A stretch of DNA of 64,000 nt from Gemmobacter sp. (GTDB lineage Bacteria > Pseudomonadota > Alphaproteobacteria > Rhodobacterales > Rhodobacteraceae). The stretch is taken from positions 72,001 to 136,000 of the forward strand of contig NZ_JAUCBS010000002.1 of NCBI RefSeq assembly GCF_034676705.1. Direction: 5' to 3'. Below the pieces are notes generated by a model, which was given only the letters and a program-made list of their open reading frames with translations, searched no databases and had not been told where the DNA came from. Shown here in pieces: positions 35,311-42,902 of this stretch. The position numbers and the translations under genes were made by a program. How positions within the stretch are numbered: position 1 is the first letter of the stretch; every line of letters starts with the position of its first letter.

Positions 35311-35465
35311 GGATCAAACCCCGGAGCTTCGTTCAAATCACGCGCATGATGCCGCGATAGCGCCGTGGGTCCAAGAAAAAGAATTTGCGCAGGGGGCCTG
35401 TCCGTGTAGCCTGCCCCGAATTGAACATGAATTTGATCCCCGCCCGCTACAGACAGGAGGGACCA

Positions 35466-37646
35466 GTGCGTTTGAATCGGCTTGCCGTGATTTTGCTGTC
35501 CCTGCTGGGGTGTCTGGCCGCCCCGATGGCCAGGGCAGAGGTGCGGGCGCTGCTGATCGGGGTTTCCGATTATGACGCTGCCTCGGGCATCCCCTCGCTG
35601 AAGGGGCCGCGCAACGATGTGCGGCTGATGCGGCAGGTGCTGCAAGGGCGCGGCGTGGCCGACATTCGCGTGCTGGCCGATGGGGTGGATGGCTCGGCAG
35701 GCCGGCCCGACAGGGCGGGCATCATCGCGGCCTTTGCGGCGCTGGCCGATCAGGCGGCGGCGGGCGATCTGGTCATCATCACGCTGTCGGGCCATGGCAC
35801 CCGGCAGATCGACCAGGACGGCGACGAAACCGACGGGCTGGACGAGGTGTTCCTGCCCGCCGATGCCAGCCGTGCCGCCCCCGGCACCGGGCAGATCCCC
35901 AATGCGCTGGTGGACGACGAGCTGGGCCAGATGGTGCTGGCCATCCGGCACAAGGGCGCCGATGTGGTCTTTGTCATGGACAGTTGCCATTCGGGGTCGG
36001 GCCTGCGGGCCGCTTCGCCCGATGTGGCGGACCGCTTCGTCGATCCGGCTGTTCTGGGTATCCGGGCGGTCGAGGCCGGTGGCGCCCCGTCGGCCAATGT
36101 CGGCGTGGCCAGTGCAGATGACGATGCGCCGGGCCGGGTCGTGGCGTTCTATGCCGCCCGATCCTCCGAGGTCGCGCGCGAGGTCAACCTGACCCCGCAA
36201 TCGGGCGATGACAGCGGCTGGTACGGGCTGTTCACCTCGCGTCTGGCGGCGCGACTGCAATCGGCGAGCCCCGTCAGCTATCGCCAGCTGTTCCAGGCTG
36301 TTCTGGCCGATCTGAACGATACCGCCACGCCGGGCGCTGCGCTGCAAACCCCCAGCTGGGAAGGCGGGCTGATCGACGCAACCGTTCTTGGCGGGCAGGA
36401 TACCATCGGGCTGCGCCAGTTCGCGGTGAAGCGAGACGAGCTGTCCGCCGGTCTTGTCCACGGCTTTGGCCCCGGCACGCTGTTTGCGCTGGTGGCCGAT
36501 GCGACCGACCCGGCCGATGCCCTGCTGGGGCTGGTGCAGATCGAGGCGGCGGAACCCACCCTGTCCTGGCTGCGCCCGGTCGCCGCCGATTGCGCGCCCG
36601 TTGCAGGCGCATTGTGCGACCGGGCCGGCGCCCTGCCGGACACGGCCCGGTTTGCCAGGCTGATCGCGCGGCCGGCCGACATGGCGCTGCGGCTGGCCGC
36701 GCCGGTGAACATGGGCACCGGCGCCCTGCTGCCGGACGGCGATCCGCTGCTGGCCGAGTTGCACAAGGCGATGGAAACGGTGAATGCAGCTGGTCAGGCG
36801 CAGGTGGTGCTGGACGCTGCCAGCCCCGCCATCGCCATCGGCGCGCAGGACGGGCGGCTGTGGTTCGGGCGCCGGGTGGTGATCGGGCAGACGCCCGTGG
36901 GCCTGTCATGGTCGCCACGGGATGGCGCCCTAGCCCCCCTGCTGATCCGCATGGCCGAGGCGGAACGGCTGGCCGCCTTGCTGGCCGCTGCCGCCGAAGG
37001 GCAATCCATGCTGAACCCCAGCCCGGTGACTGTCGGGGCCGACCTGACCTTGGCCCGCGTTGCGGACCTTGATCCGCCGGGCACGGCCGGCAACCCGGCC
37101 CGCGAATGCCGCCGCGCGCTGGGACAGGCCGGGGCGCCGGCCCCCCTTGAACTGGGGGCAGCGCCCGAGCTGAAACAATGCGATATGCTGAACCTGTCGG
37201 CCCGGGGCGAAACGCCCGGGCTGCGCGACGTGAACACGATCCATATCGACAGCCGGTTCTGCCTGCACGTGCGCCATCAACGGGTTGAAGATGCGCGGGC
37301 GGCGCTGGCCATCGGGCCGCCGATGGTCATCTGTTCGGATTGCCCGGACGGCTATGCGGCAGGCGATGAACGGCTGTTCGTGGTGGTGACCGAAGGCCGG
37401 TCGAATGCCGACCAGCTGAACCTGGAAGGCGTGCTGGAAAACTGCGGCGCCGCACCGACGCGTGGAGCCGGCCAGCAGGCGGCGCTGGATTTTCTGACCC
37501 GCGTGGGCCGGCGCCCCGACACGCGCGGCAGCTTTGGCGGCATGATGCTGTCCGATGTCTGGGTGCAGGATTACCGCTGGCAGGTGCTGCCCCGGTCCGA
37601 GGTTTTTGCCCGCGCGGGCAAGACGACAGCAGCGGGCAGCCCCTGA
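35466..37646 (+). CDS. Exported caspase-family (C14) protease
   Basis: A 726-residue protein starting at GTG 35466 with AGGAGGGA 4-11 bases upstream. The signal peptide (VILLSLLGCLAAPMARA) is followed by a caspase p20-like domain, residues 25-270: LLIGVSDYDAASGIPSLKGP, catalytic His110 in ITLSGHGTRQ and Cys174 in FVMDSCHSGSG. The D-Q-D-G-D-E-T-D stretch after the His is acidic and may bind calcium, as in metacaspases that cleave after Arg/Lys. The remaining 450 residues are of unknown function. It leads into the S1 protease gene 27 bases downstream. Confidence 0.88.
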   Translation: MRLNRLAVILLSLLGCLAAPMARAEVRALLIGVSDYDAASGIPSLKGPRNDVRLMRQVLQGRGVADIRVLADGVDGSAGRPDRAGIIAAFAALADQAAAGDLVIITLSGHGTRQIDQDGDETDGLDEVFLPADASRAAPGTGQIPNALVDDELGQMVLAIRHKGADVVFVMDSCHSGSGLRAASPDVADRFVDPAVLGIRAVEAGGAPSANVGVASADDDAPGRVVAFYAARSSEVAREVNLTPQSGDDSGWYGLFTSRLAARLQSASPVSYRQLFQAVLADLNDTATPGAALQTPSWEGGLIDATVLGGQDTIGLRQFAVKRDELSAGLVHGFGPGTLFALVADATDPADALLGLVQIEAAEPTLSWLRPVAADCAPVAGALCDRAGALPDTARFARLIARPADMALRLAAPVNMGTGALLPDGDPLLAELHKAMETVNAAGQAQVVLDAASPAIAIGAQDGRLWFGRRVVIGQTPVGLSWSPRDGALAPLLIRMAEAERLAALLAAAAEGQSMLNPSPVTVGADLTLARVADLDPPGTAGNPARECRRALGQAGAPAPLELGAAPELKQCDMLNLSARGETPGLRDVNTIHIDSRFCLHVRHQRVEDARAALAIGPPMVICSDCPDGYAAGDERLFVVVTEGRSNADQLNLEGVLENCGAAPTRGAGQQAALDFLTRVGRRPDTRGSFGGMMLSDVWVQDYRWQVLPRSEVFARAGKTTAAGSP

Positions 37647-37673
37647 GCGCCCGCCAAGCGACGAGGAGCGACG

Positions 37674-38741
37674 ATGAGACAGACGACACGCACAGTTATC
37701 GCCGGCGCGCTTGCCGCACTGGCAGCCGGGTTTGCAGGCACAGCGACCCTGGCCCAGTCGGGCGGGCTGTCTGACATTGCACGGCCCAGGGTCAACGGCC
37801 CCGAAGTGGCCACCTACATGCTGGAGCAGCGGCAGAATGCCGAACAGCTGGATGGCGAAAGCGCCTCGCGCGTTTACGGCGGCCGGAAATCTCAGGCGGG
37901 AGCATGGCCCTTTCAGGTCGCCATGGTGGCGCAGTTTCCGCCCCCCGAAGGCAAGACCGAACCCGTCCTCAGCCAGTTCTGCGGTGGCAGCATCATTGCC
38001 CGCCAGTGGATCCTGACCGCGGCGCATTGCATCGTGCAACCCGACGGTTCCACACTGGCGCCCGACAAGCTGTTCGTGGAAACCGGCACCACCAAGCTGG
38101 CGCAGGGCGATCTGCGCGCGGTGGCCAGGATCATCACGCATCCGCAATATGACCCGGTGCTGTTCGACAATGACATTGCGCTGGTCAAGCTGGCCGAACC
38201 GATCGGCAATTCGCGCGGCGCGGTCGGCGCGGTGCAGGTCTTGCCGCAAGGCGCGCCGGTGCCCGGCGGCCAGGGCCTGGTCATGGGCTGGGGCATGATC
38301 GACGGCGACCGTTTCACCGATGACCTGATGGAAACCGACATCGACTTGCTGCCCAACGATACCTGCAACCGGGGCATGGCCGAACAGACAAAACGCGACA
38401 TGGGGTCGTTCCTGCTGTCGATGGGGCGCACCAGCCGTATCCCCGAACAGACGCTGGAACAGGCATTCGAGATCCTGACCCGCAACATCGGCCCCGCACT
38501 GACCGACAACATGGTCTGCGCCGGCGTTGCCAGCGGGGCGCGCACCTCGTGCCGGGGCGACAGCGGCGGGCCCCTGCTGATGCGCAAGCCCGATGGCGGC
38601 TGGATACAGGTGGGCGTGGTCAGCTGGGGGCGCGTGCCCATCGGCGCAACCAAGGCCTGCGGGCATGAAAACCTGTATGCCGTCTATACCCGCGTCTCGA
38701 ACTATTTCGACTGGATCGGCGCGCAGCTGCGCAGCAACTGA
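37674..38741 (+). CDS. Exported S1-family (trypsin-fold) serine protease with zymogen-type site
   Basis: A 355-residue protease: signal peptide to about residue 28, a 38-residue propeptide, then RVYGGRKSQAGAWPFQVA, the equivalent of the R-IVGG activation junction (Arg66-Val67). The triad is His118 (LTAAHC), Asp167 (NDIALVK) and Ser297 (RGDSGGP). The residue matching chymotrypsin position 189 is Thr291, not Asp, so Arg/Lys specificity is not expected. Four or more cysteines could form disulfides in the periplasm. It lies between the caspase-type and rhodanese genes on the same strand. Confidence 0.9.
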   Translation: MRQTTRTVIAGALAALAAGFAGTATLAQSGGLSDIARPRVNGPEVATYMLEQRQNAEQLDGESASRVYGGRKSQAGAWPFQVAMVAQFPPPEGKTEPVLSQFCGGSIIARQWILTAAHCIVQPDGSTLAPDKLFVETGTTKLAQGDLRAVARIITHPQYDPVLFDNDIALVKLAEPIGNSRGAVGAVQVLPQGAPVPGGQGLVMGWGMIDGDRFTDDLMETDIDLLPNDTCNRGMAEQTKRDMGSFLLSMGRTSRIPEQTLEQAFEILTRNIGPALTDNMVCAGVASGARTSCRGDSGGPLLMRKPDGGWIQVGVVSWGRVPIGATKACGHENLYAVYTRVSNYFDWIGAQLRSN

Positions 38742-38753
38742 GGGGGATGGGCC

Positions 38754-39644
38754 ATGAGATACGGTGTCACGACCCCGGTCCTGACCACGGCCGCGCTGCT
38801 GGCCCTGACTGCGACCGCAGGCGCGCAGGGGTTCGGCGGCAGTTTCGACGATCCCGGCGCCGGAGCGGCCGCGCCGGTGGTGCAACCACCGCCTGCCGCA
38901 GCCGGCAGCCCCGCCGGGGGGGACTTCGGTGGCAGCTTCGGCGGCGGCGGGGCAGCGCCTGCGCCGGTCAGCCCGCCCCCGGCGGCTGTCGCAGCGCCGC
39001 CGGCCGCCGCCGGCCCCACCCCAGGCGGCAGCGATTTCGGCGATGGCGGATCCTTCAACCCCGAGGCGGCCAAGCCGATCACGCCTGCGCCGCCGCCCCC
39101 TGTCCGGCCACCGCCGGTGCAGCCGCCCGTGGCTCAGCCCCCCGTGGCCCCGCCCCCCACTGCGCAGCAACCCGGGGCCGAAAGCCAGCTTGCGGCCTTT
39201 GAGTTGCGCGATTTCGGCGTGCCACCCACCGACCAGCTGCGGCAGGGCCAGTTCCACGGACCGACCCCGACATCGGTGCCCGGGGCGCAGGTCGTGACGA
39301 CGATGCAGCTGGCCCAGGCCATGCAGGGCGGGATGCAGCTGGTGCTGATCGACGTGCTGGGCGGCGACTATACGCTGCCGAATGCCGTCAAGGCCCCCGC
39401 GCTGGCCAGCCCGGGCAACCTGCGCGACGGGATCCAGCAGCAGGCGGGCCAGTGGCTGTATCAGGTCACGCAAGGCAATCCCGGCATGCCGATCGTGATC
39501 TATTGCAGCGATCCGCAATGCTGGCTCAGCTACAACGCCGCGCTGCGGACGGTGGCGGCGGGCTTTGGCAATGTCTACTGGTATCGCGGCGGGTTGCAGG
39601 CCTGGCAGATGGCCGGCCTGCCGCTGAGCGTCGGCGGGTTCTGA
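38754..39644 (+). CDS. Exported proline-rich rhodanese with CxxxxCW loop
   Basis: A 296-residue protein: signal peptide (LLALTATAGAQ), a 120-residue Pro/Gly/Ala-rich linker with repeated FGGSF and PPP stretches, and a C-terminal rhodanese fold (QLVLIDVLGGDYTLPNAV to YRGGLQAWQMAG). The active loop IYCSDPQCWLSYNAALR holds Cys251 and Cys256, resembling the PQQ-catabolism-associated CxxCW rhodaneses rather than sulfurtransferases with a single Cys. A redox or persulfide role in the periplasm is inferred. It starts 12 bases after the S1 protease, so it is in the same operon. Confidence 0.8.
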   Translation: MRYGVTTPVLTTAALLALTATAGAQGFGGSFDDPGAGAAAPVVQPPPAAAGSPAGGDFGGSFGGGGAAPAPVSPPPAAVAAPPAAAGPTPGGSDFGDGGSFNPEAAKPITPAPPPPVRPPPVQPPVAQPPVAPPPTAQQPGAESQLAAFELRDFGVPPTDQLRQGQFHGPTPTSVPGAQVVTTMQLAQAMQGGMQLVLIDVLGGDYTLPNAVKAPALASPGNLRDGIQQQAGQWLYQVTQGNPGMPIVIYCSDPQCWLSYNAALRTVAAGFGNVYWYRGGLQAWQMAGLPLSVGGF

Positions 39645-39657
39645 CCGGCCGGCGGCA

Positions 39658-40476
39658 TCAGGGCGCGGTCATGCGGGGAGCGATCCCTGTCAGGTTCGCA
39701 GGCAATTCGAACGCCGCGTCCGCCGCCCCCGGGGCGGGGCGTTCGCCGCAGTCGTGCGGGATCAGCACGCGGGCGCCGGTCATGCCCAGATCCGCCAGCT
39801 GCCAGGATACCCCGCCGCCGAATTGCAGGTGGCCCATGCCGATGATCCCCACCACCAGCGGCCGCCCCGGCCCCCGGGCCGCGCGCGCGATATGGGTGGC
39901 AAAGGCGCGGTCCCACACCTCTTGCGCGCGCAGGAAGCGGTCAAAGGCCGGATCCTCGGGGGATTGCACCTTGCGCCCCGGGATCGCCCCGCCCGTCAGG
40001 TCAAAGATGAAGCGACGATAGGGCAAGGCCGAGGGCCGGGCCGGTGTCAGCCCCTCGCGGTCGGCCTCGGCCACGGCCGCCCAGCCGCCGGCCCCCACGG
40101 CGCGCACCAGATCGCGACGCACGTTCAGCCCGACCATCGGCACGCCCGTTTCCCGGCAGAACCGGAACAGCGGCAGGTAGAGATCGGGAGGAAAGCCCCA
40201 GACCGTCTGCCATTCCGCCCGGACCAGAAATTCTTCTTCGGATCCGATGCGGCCTGCGACCCAATCGGCCAGCACCGGGTCCAGCCGGGCGGAGAACATC
40301 TCGAACCCCATGACGATGGGGCGATGTGCGGCCAGCCCGGCCGCGACATGCAGCTGCCAGCGGTGGATGTCGGCGCGGTCGTGCCGTTCGCCCAGCAGCA
40401 CCGCCGGGGCCCGGGCCAGATCGGCGATCAGGTCGGGAAAGCTGGCCGGGCCGTCATCGGTCGTCCAGCCGTTCAT
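39658..40476 (-). CDS. ChaN-family heme-binding protein
   Basis: A 272-residue protein with the ChaN/DUF399 motifs VLLGERHDRADIHRWQLHVA, VMGFEMFSARLDPVLADW, and GIIGMGHLQFGGGVSWQLAD. ChaN proteins bind heme and are iron-regulated. No signal peptide is evident from the ATG at 40474-40476, unlike lipoprotein ChaN, so it may be cytosolic here. The start overlaps the upstream gene's stop by 4 bases, making it the last gene of the heme-uptake operon. Confidence 0.8.
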   Translation of the reverse strand: MNGWTTDDGPASFPDLIADLARAPAVLLGERHDRADIHRWQLHVAAGLAAHRPIVMGFEMFSARLDPVLADWVAGRIGSEEEFLVRAEWQTVWGFPPDLYLPLFRFCRETGVPMVGLNVRRDLVRAVGAGGWAAVAEADREGLTPARPSALPYRRFIFDLTGGAIPGRKVQSPEDPAFDRFLRAQEVWDRAFATHIARAARGPGRPLVVGIIGMGHLQFGGGVSWQLADLGMTGARVLIPHDCGERPAPGAADAAFELPANLTGIAPRMTAP

Positions 40477-41174
40477 GCAAAGATCGCCGACCGCAGGATC
40501 AGGCCTGTCGGCACCCCATCGGGCCCCAGCGCGCGGCGTTCGCCGCTGGATGCCGCCCAGCCGCTGACGGTGCCGCCCTGAAGATGCAGGTGGAAGTCCG
40601 GCGTCATCACGTTCAGGAACCCCATGGCAGGCTTGACCGCCTGAACCTTGCCGCGCCAGCCCTGCGCCAGTCCGGGGGTATCGAAGGTCATGTGAACATC
40701 GGCCTCCAGATCCTGCAACAGGGCAAACGGCACCAATGCCGGATCCTCCGTGGCCAGGTCGGGCCGGGTTTCGGCCGGGTCTTTTGCCTTGGGGGCAACC
40801 GGGTTGCGCAGCAGGCCGGCAATTGCAGCGTCAAAGGGCGCTGCCCCGTCCATGCCGACCACGGAAACCACCGTCCGGCCATCGCCATCCAGGAAATCCA
40901 GCCGCGGATACACCTTGTCGCGCATGACCGAGGAATGATCGACCTCGACGCTTTCCAGTGCGGACGGGTCGATGCTGGCATCGTGGCAGGCGCCCTGAAC
41001 GCACAGCACCGGACCATCCTGAACCACCTGCTCCACAGGTCCGATACGTTCGAAGGTGACGCCATTTGCCGAGGCGATGACCATGACCTTGCCCATCCCG
41101 GGCAGCAGGGCCAGCACCTCGGCGGGCGAGGCACCCTGAACGCGGGCACGGGGGGCGGCAACGGTTTCGGTCAT
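40473..41174 (-). CDS. Putative heme-utilisation protein (HutX/ChuX-like)
   Basis: A 233-residue cytosolic protein. ALLPGMGKVMVIASANGVTF, DPSALESVEVDHSSVM and VYPRLDFLDGDGRTVVSVVG follow the beta-rich pattern of the HutX/ChuX/HemS heme-carrier or heme-degrading fold, but similarity is distant and the axial His cannot be fixed. Its place between an iron-linked transporter and a ChaN homologue supports heme handling. The start overlaps the transporter stop as ATGA; the following ChaN start also overlaps by 4 bases. Confidence 0.55.
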   Translation of the reverse strand: MTETVAAPRARVQGASPAEVLALLPGMGKVMVIASANGVTFERIGPVEQVVQDGPVLCVQGACHDASIDPSALESVEVDHSSVMRDKVYPRLDFLDGDGRTVVSVVGMDGAAPFDAAIAGLLRNPVAPKAKDPAETRPDLATEDPALVPFALLQDLEADVHMTFDTPGLAQGWRGKVQAVKPAMGFLNVMTPDFHLHLQGGTVSGWAASSGERRALGPDGVPTGLILRSAIFA

Positions 41175-42901
41175 GCGGATTTCCTTTCGGTATCAGGGGG
41201 ACCGACGCGCAGCACGTCGTCGGCAGTGACCCCAAGCGGCGGGCGATGCGCCACGATGATCAGGGTTGTCTCGGGCAGTTCGGCGCGCAGCCAGGCCAGC
41301 AGGTCGGCCTCGGCCGCCGGGTCCAGGGCCGAAGTCGCCTCGTCCATCAAAAGCCAGTCGGGCCGGTTCAGCACCGCGCGGGCCAGCCCCAGCCGCTGGC
41401 GTTCGCCCATGGACAGGCCGGCCAGCGCCGCCTCGCCCTGCGGGGCGGCAAGGCGCGGTGCCAACCCAAGGCGGCTGAGTACGGCGCCGATGCGGGCGGA
41501 ATCGTGACGTGCCGGGTCTTCGGGGTGGCAGGCCGCGGCGGCCAGACCATCGCCCAGCACAGGCGCCCCGGCCGGCAGGAACAGGAACCGGCCGGCTGGC
41601 CGTTCGATCCGGCCCTGCCCCCAGGGCCACAGACCGGCAATGGCAGCCAGCAGCGTTGTCTTGCCCTGCCCCGAGGCGCCGGTGATCAGAAACACGCGGC
41701 CCGGCCGGATCACCCGGTCGGGCACCCGGTCCAGCCATGTCCCGCCGGGGGTGGCCAGCTGCACCCCTTCCAGCCGCAGGGCGCCATCGGCCGACACCTC
41801 GCGCCGGATCGCGCGGGGGGCGGCAGGCAAGGGCGCCGGTGTGGCTGCCGCCTGAAACAGCCCGTCCAACCGTTCGCAGACCGCCACGAACTGGGCCAGC
41901 TTCTTGTATTCGAAGATGAACCAGCTCAGGGTCGTCGTCACGTTCGAAAAAGCCGACGACAGCTGCATCAGCCCGCCCAGCGTGACCGCCCCCGCGAAAT
42001 AAGCCGGCAGCGCAAAGATGGTGGGTAGCCGCAGCACTGTCTGCATATAGGGGCGCGAAAACAGGCCCTGCACCAGTTCGGCCCGCATCAGCGCCGACCA
42101 GTTCGCAGCCACGGCAGCAAAGCGGATGTCCAGCCGGTGGCGTTCCGCAGCCTCGCCCCCCGATTGCGCCACGGCATCGGCCCGGTCGCGCAGCTGCACC
42201 AGCGCATGGCGGAAATCGGCTTCGACCCGTTCACGGTCGAAATACTGCCGCTTCAGCGGGCGCCCCAGTGCGTGGGTGATCGCCGTGGCGATCACCACAT
42301 AGACCGGCGCCAGCCAGACCATGTAGCGCGGAATCTCGATCCCCACCCCGAACAGGGTGAGGGCCAGGGTAAAGCTGGCAACCGACCACAGCACCGTCAC
42401 ATAGGACACCAGCGAGACCACCTCGGACACCAGATCCAGCGTGAATTCGATCAGGCGTTCGACAAACAGGCGGCAATCCTCGGCCACGCGCTGGTCAGGG
42501 TTTTCCACCGGGGTGGCGCCAAAGCCCGGCCGCATCAGCCAATAGGCGCGGTTCCCGATCCACAGGTCCAGCGCGCGGGCGGTCAGCTGCGCGCGCCACA
42601 GGATCAGCAGTTTTTTCTTCAGCCAGTCCGCCGCCAGCCAGCAACTGGCCGACAGCGCCACCAGGCCGAAGAACACCGCGATCTGATGCAGCGCGGCGCC
42701 GGCATCCAGCTGTTCCAGCGCATCGTAGAACGCCTTGTTCCACGCGATCAGCCGGACCGAAACCCAGACCCCCACGAAACTGAGCCCGAGGACCACCGCA
42801 TAAATCCCCAGCCCCCGCCAGATGCCCGGTCCGGCCAGCGCGATCCGCGCCAGCCGGGTTGCCCGGGCCAAAGTCGCCCGGAAGGTGGCTGTGCCGGCCA
42901 T
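41171..42901 (-). CDS. SbmA/YddA-type ABC transporter, fused permease and ATPase
   Basis: A 576-residue half-transporter. Residues 1-330 hold about six membrane helices with the SbmA/BacA-like opening (GLSFVGVWVSVRLIAWNKAFYD) and NPDQRVAEDCRLF motif. The ATPase follows: Walker A ITGASGQGKTTLL near residue 410, signature LSMGERQRLGLARAVL, Walker B LLMDEATSALD. YddA/SbmA relatives move peptides, cobalamin or other cofactors across the inner membrane. Between a TonB receptor and heme-handling genes it may take the place of a HmuTUV importer; direction and substrate are unproven. Confidence 0.85.
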   Translation of the reverse strand: MAGTATFRATLARATRLARIALAGPGIWRGLGIYAVVLGLSFVGVWVSVRLIAWNKAFYDALEQLDAGAALHQIAVFFGLVALSASCWLAADWLKKKLLILWRAQLTARALDLWIGNRAYWLMRPGFGATPVENPDQRVAEDCRLFVERLIEFTLDLVSEVVSLVSYVTVLWSVASFTLALTLFGVGIEIPRYMVWLAPVYVVIATAITHALGRPLKRQYFDRERVEADFRHALVQLRDRADAVAQSGGEAAERHRLDIRFAAVAANWSALMRAELVQGLFSRPYMQTVLRLPTIFALPAYFAGAVTLGGLMQLSSAFSNVTTTLSWFIFEYKKLAQFVAVCERLDGLFQAAATPAPLPAAPRAIRREVSADGALRLEGVQLATPGGTWLDRVPDRVIRPGRVFLITGASGQGKTTLLAAIAGLWPWGQGRIERPAGRFLFLPAGAPVLGDGLAAAACHPEDPARHDSARIGAVLSRLGLAPRLAAPQGEAALAGLSMGERQRLGLARAVLNRPDWLLMDEATSALDPAAEADLLAWLRAELPETTLIIVAHRPPLGVTADDVLRVGPPDTERKSA

Positions 42902-42902
42902 T

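Noticed and set aside
38820..39190. Tandem repeats suggesting a CRISPR or minisatellite
   Set aside because: The repeats are short Pro/Gly/Ala codons of an in-frame linker in the rhodanese protein, without regular spacers.
29333..39644. Known CHAT- or caspase-based anti-phage system (gasdermin or type III-E CRISPR type)
   Set aside because: There is no gasdermin-like gene, CRISPR effector, nucleotide cyclase or sensor ATPase nearby, and the proteins are exported.
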